NCBI GenBank assembly: GCA_025769875.1
Contig: JAGFNK010000522.1
Span: 1 to 36,468 of the forward strand
Origin: Russula earlei
Taxonomy: Eukaryota; Basidiomycota; Agaricomycetes; Russulales; Russulaceae
Length of the DNA: 36,468 nt
Direction of reading: 5' to 3'
The first letter of the stretch is position 1. Every line of letters begins with the position of its first letter. A program made the translations under genes and the position numbers. The notes under the pieces were generated by a model. It was not told the origin of the DNA, ran no database searches, and worked only from the letters and a program-made list of their open reading frames with translations. Positions 10,488-19,676 of this stretch are shown here, piece by piece.

Positions 10488-11191
10488 TGTTAAGTTGAGT
10501 GTATGATGAAAAGCATGATGTAAAGAAAGCATAAAGTGAGCACATAAAGAGTCATGTGGCTTATTAATCAATCATCTGTCCACCTGTCCATTCCTCAATG
10601 CATTGCATTCTCATCCTTGCTTTCATCTCTTGGTTTCAGTATCAGTAGTATTATGGTATGTTAGGATTCTCATCTGTGATCTCATCTGCTTACCTATGCT
10701 TTGGTGACTCATCTTACTCATATGTGCTTATTCATCTGGCTTACTGATTGCTCACCGATCCGCTTACTCATTGATCAGTAATAGCTTACTCACTACTTAC
10801 TGGTTGATGACAGATACTAGGAAAGAATGACTCATGCGTGAGTCATTTCTGACATTCTTGAATTGCACTTTACATATTTGGATACTACTGGTTCTCAGCT
10901 ACGTGCACCCCAAGTTTCATATGAATTGGATCAGTAGTTGTTGAGATATTATATAAATAGTCTGTGGTACTGAGAAGTTGAGCCTTATGCTCAACTTACT
11001 CTTTTGCAAGAAACAATCATCTTGTCAACATTCTAAAAACTATAGTGACAGCTCTAAGTGAAAGAGGCCCTTCTCTCCCCTTACATTTATTCTTCCTGAG
11101 ATAATATCAAAGGATTCGAAGTCTAGTGCTTGACCTAAATCAAGCAACTCTTTCACTAAGAGTCAGTAACAAGATCAGTTGGATCATAACA
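10488..11191 (+). mobile_element. 5' LTR of a Copia-type element
   Basis: It begins TGTTAAG and ends CATAACA (inverted repeat TGTTA/TAACA). A TATA box (TATATAAATAG) lies near 10950, with GTTGAGCCTTATGCTCAACTT just downstream as a likely R hairpin. The end is fixed by the primer-binding-like site that follows. No partner 3' LTR is visible in the window. Confidence 0.55.
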
Positions 11192-11203
11192 TGGTATGAG
11201 ATC
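11192..11203 (+). other. Copia-type primer-binding site
   Basis: TGGTATGAGATC directly follows the LTR and resembles the common Copia primer-binding sequence TGGTATCAGAGC, which pairs with the 3' end of a tRNA primer. Confidence 0.5.
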
Positions 11204-12089
11204 ATTGGTATGTGTTTCATGGTTCAATTTCTTTCATATGTTTTCCAATTTCATTGTTCTTGACCTTGCATTTTGGTGCCTTGACTCCCCTTGTCTTTCA
11301 AACTTTGTGTGCTCATCTCTTGCTCACTGTCCCTGTCCTTATCCAGCACTCAAGCATGCACCATTTCTTGCTTGCTACAGCACACATGCATGGACCATAA
11401 GACATGCAAAATTGTCACAAAGGCACATGGCCTTGATGTTGACTCACCCACACAGCTATATGGCTGGCTGTGAATCACTTACAAGAGTACATATGTGTGT
11501 ATTCCTTTCATGCCATCTCCTCTTTGTCCTCGCATCATCACCACCACCACCACCAGCATGCCACCCTCACCCCATCAACTGCCACATGCCCTTGCCCTCA
11601 ACACCCCTGCCTTCACCATGCACCAATGAGTCCTGATGCACAGCTGAAGAGCCCCATACCATGCCACTGTAAGGCAAGTTGCAAGCTGGGGCATGGACCA
11701 GGCTGATCTGTCAAACACTGACCAAGCATCACACACACTTGCTGCAAGAGTCAAGTCAAGGTCAACAGTCAAATCATAGGCAACATAGCCCATCACTTTT
11801 CTCCCTCCATCTTGCCACACATGCAAATGCCTCTATACCCTCTGTCACCAGCCTTTGACACACACACCCTCTCCTCTGCCTCCAGGGCCACTACTACTCA
11901 CACCCAATTGCATGCCCACCTGCCACTGCCTCACCAGGCAAAAAGCCCAGAATGCCCTAGACCTGGCTGACCACCCCTGCATGGCACCTCTGCCTTGCTG
12001 ACTAGTGCCCACTTGTTGCCACCAGTAACATCCATGTACCCTTTTCCAGTACTTATCCACTCTCTCAGACCTGAACTTACCATACTTAC
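11204..12089. other. element leader or remnant, low complexity with a CAC microsatellite
   Basis: Downstream of the primer-binding site there is no intact gag. A CAC/ATC microsatellite at about 11530-11562 creates His-rich frames. The rest is Pro/Ser/Thr/Cys-rich in all frames, with no recognised domain. Confidence 0.4.
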
Positions 12090-13389
12090 TGTCAAGACTC
12101 ACTGTTGAACAATCCAGTTCAAGAGCGAGAGATAAGTTCAAAGATGAGTCAATAGATGTCCAAGATGGCATGGGCAAGAAGAAACATCCAAAGCAGTACC
12201 AAATACCAGAGAGGTATGGTTACTGGTAGAATTGAGAAGTTACACAGGGAAGAGGCCAGAATTGTAAGGTATGTGATCCAGCTGAGCACGAAATGACGTG
12301 CACTGTAAGTGGCACCCACAACATGTCATCTTTGAGTTATTCCCTATGCCCCCTTTCTTTCATCATCTCTTAGTCTAGATTCCTTTCATCATGCCTCCTG
12401 CCTCACTGTATATAAACTGTCCTTCTACCCTCAGCAATAGAAGATTCTCTTTTGTACCTCTCACACCTGCCTGCAAAAGCCAAGAAGCCAAACAACCATG
12501 TGTGAGGTGCTTACTCCCCTCTGTTCTTCTCTGTCCATACCCACACTTGGATCAAGCCCACTGAACTCTGCATGCCCGGACCTGGCGTGCTACAGAATGA
12601 TCACAAGGGGACGGTCCTTAAAGGAGTAACCCAGGGGTAGAGAGTGCTGTAAACAAATGGACAGTCTGAAGACTGTCCACTACTTTATTGAGCACTTATA
12701 TACTACAAGAAAACTGCCTAATAGGGAACAAGTCATAACCTTGTTATCAAGCACAATAGACAGATGAGTAAGAAGTCAGAGTACGCTTACTGAGCATGCT
12801 CAGTCAGGCTCAGTAAGCTGCTGAGTAAGAAGGCTTCTATTGATGAGTAAGAGCCTTTACTGTCCACGTGTTCACTGCTTTAGTACACATGCAAAGCACC
12901 TGATTCATTTACTGTTAGTTAGTTTAGGGCCAGTCATTTGAGGACTTGTAGTTTGGTTCAGGGAATAGAGTTGCCTATAAGGTCCCTTATATAGTTCTAT
13001 TAGGGTCCTTAGAGTTGACCCTAATACTTCTATTAAGGTCCTTAGTATTGCTTTATAGTTTGTTCTATGGTTATTAGAGTTAGTCTAATAATGCGTTGTA
13101 GGGTCTTTAGTATCATGTTAGTGCCTTTTGTAGAGCACTTAGAGTCATCCTAAAGGGTCCTTAGAGAGGCTATAATACTGTCCTTTATTGCTAAAGGGGT
13201 TGCCACTAAGTGGGGCTTGCTGTATGTTGATTGTGCTGAGAATCGCTCGTGCAACAATGCATGCACGATATTGTGGACACCTCTACTCACCACTTTTGTC
13301 CATGTGAACAGGGTGGCACCATAGAGGCTGGTTTTCCTCTACAAAGGAAGGGTCCTTCAAGGGCCCTCTCCAGGAAATGGTTCATGACA
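12090..13389 (-). mobile_element. F3 LTR copy A, interrupted by another LTR
   Basis: On the minus strand it runs from TGTCATGAACCATT (13389) to GTGAGTCTTGACA (12090), about 964 bp without the 12263-12594 insertion. A minus-strand TATA box (GTATATAAG) lies near 12700. Unlike other F3 copies its flanks (cttac and caaag) do not match, so it may come from recombination between two elements. Confidence 0.8.
12263..12594 (+). mobile_element. solo LTR, 332 bp, inside F3 copy A, TSD GAAT
   Basis: It begins TGTAAGGTATG and ends GCGTGCTACA, with GAAT on both sides (12259-12262, 12595-12598). The uninterrupted site CCAGAATGATCAC exists in F3 copy H near 35700, which proves both the insertion and the 4-bp duplication. 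A TATA box (TATATAAACTG) lies near 12410. Confidence 0.9.
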
Positions 13390-14125
13390 CAAAGCACACT
13401 CACCCATACCCAACTCCTGCATACATACTATATCTCATTAGGAATCATTTTGACCCCCTTTTCACCTTAGGATCATGTGATGATGCCTCACATCCAACAA
13501 TACATAGAAAACCAAATGTTTCAGAATACCTTACCCCTTCCTTTAGTGCAACCACCTCAAGCTATGCTTGATTCAGTATTATACCATCTTGCTCTGCCCC
13601 TGGCCAGCCATGTATTTAAACTGCCTTTGTCTTGAGGATGAGGGCAGCAATAACTACCAGGTGAATCCACCGAGAGCACAATAGCTCATTCCCTCTTTAT
13701 GTCATGTGACTTCTCTTTTGCCTCCCTCTCTCATCCTCCTGTCCATCTGACCACTCAATGTGTGCCACCACTTCTTGATAGGACAACTTTTGTCTTTCAA
13801 GGCCTGGAACTCACCTCTCCCCTTGATGACCCAAGTGTCACTTGTCCCCCCCACTCCTGCCTTAGTCCAATCAGCCACTGCCATCAGACTCTTGGCCTTG
13901 CCAACCTTGTCATCCCCATTTGTTGTCTCTCAACCTTGGCTGCCAATGTTTTGAGCATGCCTCATCACCCTTGGACTATAGTTCCCCTTATCAATGTTTA
14001 GCATTGTTCAATGCCTCAAGCTCCATCTTGCCAGCTGTCTCAGTCCTGACTGCCACCCCACCTCCCCCTCATCAGCTCCTGTGCTCTCAGTGTTGCCTGT
14101 TGTGACCCTGTCTCAGTATCAACTC
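13390..14125. other. Pro/Ser/Ala-rich degenerate sequence, possible coding remnant
   Basis: No domain is recognised. One plus frame (13760-13954) has PPTPALVQSATA, and a close variant (VTPALVQSAAAATPL) recurs at 15126-15170 beyond F3 copy B. The piece is therefore probably part of one sequence with degenerate internal repeats that was later split by insertions. Confidence 0.35.
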
Positions 14126-15093
14126 TGTCATGAACCATTCTCTGGAGAGGGCCCTTGAAGGACCCTTTCTTATTAGAGGAAACACAGCCTCTATGGTGTC
14201 ACCCTGTTCACACAGACAAAAGGGGTGAGTAGAGGTGTCCACAATATCACGCATGCATTGTCACACAAGCAATTCTTGGCACAATTGACATACAGCAAGC
14301 CCCACTTAGTGGCAACCCTTTCAGCAATAAAGGACAGTATTATAGCCTCTCTAAGGACCCTTTGTGATGACTCTAGGTGCTCCACAAGAGGCACTAACAA
14401 GACACTAACAAGCCTACAACGTGTTATTAGACTAACTCTAATAACCATAGAATGAACTATAAAGCAACACTAAGGACCTTAATATAAGTATAAGGGTCGA
14501 CTCTAATGACCCTAATAAAACTATATAAGGGGCCTTATAAGAAACTCTATTCCCTGAACTACTGAACTACAAGTCCTTAAATGACCGGCCCTAAACTAAC
14601 TAACAGTAAATGAATCAGGTGCTTCACACATGTACTAAGACAGAGAACATGTGGACTGTAAGGGTTCTTACTCATCAATAAGAGCCTCCTTACTCAGCAG
14701 GTTACTGAACATGACTGAGCATGCTCAGTAAGCAAACTCCAACTTCTTACTCATCCAGCAATTGTGCTTGATAACAAGGTTATGACTTGTTCCCTATTTA
14801 GCAGTTCCTCTGTAGTATATAAGCGCTCAATACAGTAGCAGACAGTCTTCAGACTGTCCATTTGTTTATGGCACTCTCCATCCCTGGGATACTCCTTTAA
14901 GGACTATCCCCTTGTGAATCAACCTGGCCTCTTCCCTGCATAACTTCTCGATACTACCAGTAACTGTACCTCTTTGGTATCTGGTACTGCTTTGGCCCCT
15001 ACTTCTTGCTCACGCCATCTTGGACATTTATTGACTCATCTTTGAGCTCCTCCCTTGCTCTTGAACTGGATTGTTCAACAGTGAGTCGTCACA
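14126..15093 (+). mobile_element. F3 solo LTR copy B, 968 bp, TSD AACTC
   Basis: It begins TGTCATGAACC and ends GTCGTCACA, with AACTC exactly duplicated (14121-14125, 15094-15098). A TATA box (GTATATAAGCG) lies near 14815. This is the best full-length reference copy of the F3 family. U3 contains the palindromic motif TGAGCATGCTCAGTAAG near 14720-14736. Confidence 0.9.
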
Positions 15094-15187
15094 AACTCCA
15101 GCCTCAGTCCTGCCATCTGCTTCTGTCACCCCAGCCTTAGTTCAGTCAGCCGCTGCTGCCACTCCTCTTAGTCTTGCCAACCAGCTC

Positions 15188-16117
15188 ACACTGGTTAGGA
15201 AATCAACTTATGTGAATGACAAAACTGTAACATTTTGAATAACAAAATTTATTATTTTGATACAAATTTGTAGCAAACAATTTGTGAAATTTCATTTTAG
15301 ATTTTGTTAGAATAGATTCCTGTCACAAAATGATGAAATAAGTAAATAGTATTGACACGATTTTAGAACATACATTATGTTATAAAAATTGTAAATTATT
15401 TTACGATTTTGTGTGAAACAAAATTGTGAAATTTTTGAAACTGCAAAATTTGGGTTTATGCTTGGGTGGAAAATACCCTTTTGTGAGTAATGAATGTGTA
15501 ACATTTTGAATCTCAAAAGTCAATGTTATGTTACAATTTTACAGGGGAAAAAATCTTAACATTTAGTTCATTATTTTATATAAAATTCTTGTTACAAAAT
15601 GATGGAATGGTGGTGTGACAAACTTCTTCTCTATACCATTGGCATGGTTCACCTGCAAGCTTACAAACCTCCCTTGGCAACAGTTTTCATAATTATGTTT
15701 CATCATTTTGTCACAAGAAATTTATATAGCAAAATATAAACTAAATCTTAAGATTTTTGCCCCTGTAAAATTGTAATATAACATTGACTTTTGTTATTCC
15801 AAATGTTACACATTTGTTACACACAAAAGGGTATTTCCACCCAAGCATATACCCAAATTTTGCAGTTTCAAAAATTTCACAATTTTGTTTCACACAAAAT
15901 CTTAAAATAACTTACAATTTTTGTATTATAATGTATGTTCTAAAATCTTGTCAATACTATTTACTTATTTTATCATTTTGTAACAGGAATCTATTGTAAC
16001 AAGATCTAAATGAAATTTTACAAATTGTTTGCTACAAATTTGTATTAAAATAATAAATTTTGTTGTTCAAAATGTTACAGTCTTGTCATTCACATAAGTT
16101 GATTTCCCAACCAGTGT
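15188..16117. mobile_element. AT-rich foldback element (long terminal inverted repeats)
   Basis: The ends are ACACTGGTTAGGAAATC and its near inverse. Each arm is roughly 410-420 bp and the arms face each other around a short centre near 15615-15690. Base composition is far more AT-rich than the flanks. The two small open frames inside (15516-15307 and 15784-15999) are mirror images encoded by the arms, not genes. No transposase is present and no clear target-site duplication was found. A non-autonomous foldback or MITE-like DNA element is the best reading. Confidence 0.75.
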
Positions 16118-16343
16118 CAGTCTCGTCACCTGCCCTTGTTGGCCTCAGCCCCAGCCTCAAACATCTTAACACTATGCACCGCTGCCTCCATCACCATCAC
16201 ACTAGCAGTCACCCCCCCCCCCCCCATGTCCTTGTCAGCTACAGCTGCCATCCTCTATAATGTTCCCATCTTGTGTCCCACTGCCTGCTCAGTCTCAGTC
16301 TTGACCACCAATGTCTTAGCACCACTTGCTGCCTCAGGACCAG
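16118..16343. other. Pro/Ser-rich remnant flanking the chromovirus, with a poly-C run
   Basis: A run of about 14 C lies near 16210. The sequence resembles the segments at 13390-14125 and 15099-15187 in composition and peptide phrases (SSPALVGL, SVLTTNVLAP). Its last five bases, ACCAG, are the target-site duplication of the chromovirus, and the sequence resumes at 27680. Confidence 0.45.
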
Positions 16344-16963
16344 TGTTACCGAGTGGTTTGGGGTCTGGAAGATGCCAGAACACCTGAACTATGGACTGCA
16401 CCGTTTGCATCATGCGTGCGTTAGATCTTGATTGTTTATGTTTGTTGATATTGCGTTCGGAACGTGTTGATCATATCTTTCCGAAGATGTATTGAAGAAG
16501 CAATGAGTAGCATTGCTTCTGTCCCAGATGTTCCTGTACCACCATGTACATTGTTTTCTTGATTAGGAGAGTACTTATGACACCGAGATTGCTACTAGGG
16601 AAGCACTTAATGCTTCCAGCACCAAGATCGTTTACATAGAAGCAACCTCGCTTCTATGAGATGCATTTTGCTTCTATAGCACCAACCAGTACTACAGTAG
16701 CACAAACCTTATCCCTGTAGGGCTATATAAAGCCCCCAGTTGTAACAGTTGAGCCCTAAGCTCAACTTAGTTTGCCATTCCCAAACAGTTGACTCCTACC
16801 CCGTCTGCAGACCCCCTCTCATCTTGTTGCCATACTCCAGAAGGATCTAACACTCCTTCCCCTCCACAAGTATTGCTTGCTTGACTCAAGCATATCTGCA
16901 TTGGTAGGACGCGTTCATAGACACAACCATTGATCTTATTTAAGGCACTTTGGAGCCTTAACA
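16344..16963 (+). mobile_element. 5' LTR of the chromovirus
   Basis: TGTTAC...TTAACA. A TATA box (GGCTATATAAAGCC) lies near 16720, and the R region starts around AGTTGAGCCCTAAGCTCAAC. U3 has several inverted GAAGC/GCTTC motifs, including GAAGCAATGAGTAGCATTGC near 16497, which can form hairpins or be paired factor sites. No standard tRNA primer site (TGG...) follows; a short hairpin CACAGACATCGCTGTG lies about 17 bp downstream. Confidence 0.93.
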
Positions 16964-17033
16964 TAAGTCGAGCTTCTATCACAGACATCGCTGTGAAAGT
17001 GAACCAGAAATAGGCAGGAAGCCTTAGGACTAG

Positions 17034-18074
17034 GATCTAGTCATCATACGATCAGCAACCTACGCTGAAGTAGTCAAGGGAGAGAATCTATACAGACCTC
17101 TCCACGACAAGAAGAAGGTGTACTATGTGACTCTCAACGAGCAGCATGGTTGGACACATGCATACTTCTGTAAAGACCCCTACTGTCATTGGCATAGACA
17201 GTGGTAAGCAGGCACACAAGTCCCAACTCCCTAGGAAAGGCAGTGGCAAGCAGACAAGCTGGAGATCGAAGGTGAACATAGTATACGCATAAAGTTCAAC
17301 CAGAAATTGAAGCAAGGAACCAAATTTGGTTGGTTCAAAGCTAGAGAGAGGGACAATCTACCCTCAGGAGTCAAAGGGACTGCCATCTGGTGTTGGGCAG
17401 ACCAGGAAGGACCTAACAGATACAAGGTCCGATACAAAGGAAGCTACCTTCCTTGCAAATACATCAACGATCAGTGGCACTTTGTTGATTACCACAAAGG
17501 ACGTCCCTACGCAGAAGAGGATGAAGACATTAACGAATATAAGGTCCTAGGTCTAGGAATCAAGACAGATCCTTATACTACTCATTGGGAACCCAGAAGC
17601 CCAGTAGTAGATGACCCAGCTCCATTGATACAAAAGTCATCAAGTGGAGAAACAGAGAAGTCAGACCCTCCAACTACAGATCAGAAAGCAGAAGCACCAG
17701 AAGTATTGGAGCTAGCTGAAAGACTAGAGCAGACAGCACACATCTCGCCTATTGAACCAACAATCATTGAAAAACCAGAAGAATCGGTTGAAATGGCTAC
17801 CATTGCAGCGACACAGACGGCCACCATTGCCACCCAGACAGAAGGTGGAAGAACAGGGCCCGCCATTGTAATAAACCCTGGAGGTGGTCCACCTGGGGCA
17901 GGAGGACCACCTGGAGGTGGAGGAGTCCCCTTTGGACATGCAGGTCCACCAGTACCGGGAGGAGGCCCACCCAGAGGAGGCCCTCCAGGAGGGGGACCAC
18001 CTGCAGCACCTCCTGTAGGACCAGGGGTGAACCTGGCACCTCAGCCTGTTGAAGCAGATGGGCGCAGGTTATGA
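17034..18074 (+). pseudogene. ORF1 upstream of gag, unknown function, Pro/Gly-rich C-terminus
   Basis: The frame is open from 17034 to a TGA at 18072-18074, interrupted by TAA (17205) and TAG (17232). The first unbroken Met is at 17307. The N-terminal part has AYFCKDPYCHWHRQW, a Cys/His cluster that might bind metal, then WCWADQEGPNRYKVRYKG and WHFVDYHKGRPY, giving an aromatic, compact domain. An acidic Thr/Glu linker follows (codons around 17640-17850), and the end is a Pro/Gly tract (PPGAGGPPGGGGVPFG). I do not recognise the family. It may be a separate 5' ORF, or the N-terminus of a longer Gag that the spacer at 18075-18545 now cuts. Confidence 0.65.
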
Positions 18075-18561
18075 TAAGAGCGATAAGATCCTTAAGATCT
18101 ATCAAAAGATATTTCAGTATTGTGTAAGACAAGACTATAATTCAGTAATACCTATCAAAAGATATCTACAACGCGTGATTAGATGCGAGAGATAAGATAG
18201 GAAACAGTAAGTACTCACTTCAGTATTGTGTAAGACAAGACTGAAGTGATCTATCGAAATACGATGCTCTTAAGTACTCCAGAGCGTCTCTAAGTACACT
18301 GCAGGTAGTTACCATCAATAAGAAACAAAGATCATACAAGGATCAGTCGTTAGTAGCTACCAATTGTCATCAATTAACTTATCATTGTAAGTAGCGCAGA
18401 TCTCAGCATATGAGCTGAGCTGGACCGCGTGATCTGACGCGTCATGTGCCTGAGCTAAGCCGGTGATGCCCGGTCCGTGTAACCGACGCGTCAACGCGTC
18501 TGAGCTGTGATTACATCACAACGTCCCAGGGTAGTGGTAACATACCAAATCACCCAAATCA
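18075..18561. repeat. repeated spacer between ORF1 and gag with four ACGCGT motifs
   Basis: About 480 bp that recurs inverted at 27786-28203 and, truncated, at 29113-29455. It contains ACGCGT at 18171, 18437, 18486 and 18494, and a ~22-bp direct repeat (CAGTATTGTGTAAGACAAGA) at 18115 and 18221. ACGCGT is the MluI cell-cycle box bound by MBF in yeasts. The segment could be an internal promoter or leader, or an old insertion fixed in the family. I found no TG/CA ends or target duplication to prove insertion. Confidence 0.5.
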
Positions 18562-19676
18562 ATGATAATCTCAACACAGCCGGCACCAGGCCCCCATGGA
18601 GGCAATGGATCTCTGAAAGGAGACCCTCCTGAAGTCTTCAAAGGAGACAGGAAGAAGATGAAGTACTTCGTCCAGGATTTCAATCTATGGAATCTGCTTA
18701 ACAGTGACAACCTGACTATGACTATTCCAATGAAGTGAGTAGCCCTAGCTCTCACCTACATCAAAGGAGAGAAGGTGCATGAATGGGTGGTCAACCAAAC
18801 GAACCTGGTAGAAGCAAAAAGAAATGGGGACCCCTGTCTCCCTATGCACTGGTGCAGCTGGATCCAACTGACATGCTCTTTTGGACCAAATTTGTGGATG
18901 ACTTCTTCAGAGAATTCAAAGACACCACAGAACCTGAAGATGCTTTCATGGAGCTACCACAATTGTCCATGTCTAAAGCAGCATCGCTGGATGATTATAC
19001 CAGCAAATTCCTTGTTCTGCTCAGTAAAGCAGGATGGGACCAGAATTCACCAGGAGCAGTCAAAGCCTATAAAGCTGGACTAATCACCTGGCTGGTGCAA
19101 CAAATCTACAATTGACCAGTCAGAGACATACCTGCCATCAATGATCTGTGAGCATGGATCAATGCTGCTAGGGAAGAACAGGCCAGAGACCAGCTTATGA
19201 AAGCCAATATTGGATCTGGAGGTGGATCATTGACCACCAGGGAGAATTGCATAAAATCCCTACAGGCTGGGAAAAGGCGAAACCAAAGAGACCCAAATGC
19301 TATGGAAGTGGACTCGGTATCCACTGATGCAGCAAGGACCAAGAGACGTCCTCCTCTGACAGAGGAGAAGAAGAAACTGCTAGCAGAAGGGAAATGCTTC
19401 ATCTGCAAGAAAGCAGGGCATATCAGCTGGAACTGTCCTGACAAGGACAGAGTCAAAAAGAAATCAAGTAACCCAAGGGACAAAGGAAAAGCTCGAGCTC
19501 TGGAAACAGAAAAGGAGGACGACTTAGGGGACAGTGGAAACGAAAGCACTGTCCCTGGATGATCCACATCTCCTCCTCCTACCTATAACAAGAGCTCCTC
19601 CTCTGTGTCCATAAAAAAGATGTCCACCAAACAGAAGGAGGACTTGTTGGAAGAACTGATGGAACAGGGTTTTTAG
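18562..19676 (+). pseudogene. chromovirus gag
   Basis: It starts at ATG 18562 (MIISTQPAPGPHGG), the first Met in a frame that reads into a capsid-like region: PPEVFKGDRKKMKYFVQDF, then FWTKFVDDFFREF and LDDYTSKFLVLLSKAGWD. It ends in a CCHC zinc knuckle CFICKKAGHISWNC at about 19399-19440. A TGA lies at 18736 in the first part. The frame shifts by one base between about 18815 and 18870. Later TGAs are at 19113, 19149 and 19560, all in Arg context. The natural stop is TAG at 19674-19676, on the candidate frameshift site. Gag builds the particle and binds element RNA; this copy is defective. Confidence 0.85.
19667..19673 (+). promoter_or_regulatory. candidate -1 programmed frameshift heptamer GGGTTTT
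   Basis: In gag phase the bases read CAG GGT TTT TAG, so G GGT TTT fits the X XXY YYZ rule and sits right before the gag stop. Slipping back one base gives TTA GGA and opens the pol frame, which holds protease through chromodomain. A short stem (CCTAA with TTAGG, about 19682-19706) follows at the usual distance. Confidence 0.6.

Noticed and set aside
11196..11706. His-rich frames of 60-146 codons
   Set aside because: Generated by a CAC microsatellite and low-complexity sequence after an LTR; no domain.
12090..15093. F3 copies A and B as the two LTRs of one element
   Set aside because: They are in opposite orientation and copy B has its own perfect AACTC duplication, so they are separate insertions.
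15307..15999. Two ~70-codon open frames in the AT-rich element
   Set aside because: They are the same sequence read from the two inverted arms; an artefact of the foldback structure.
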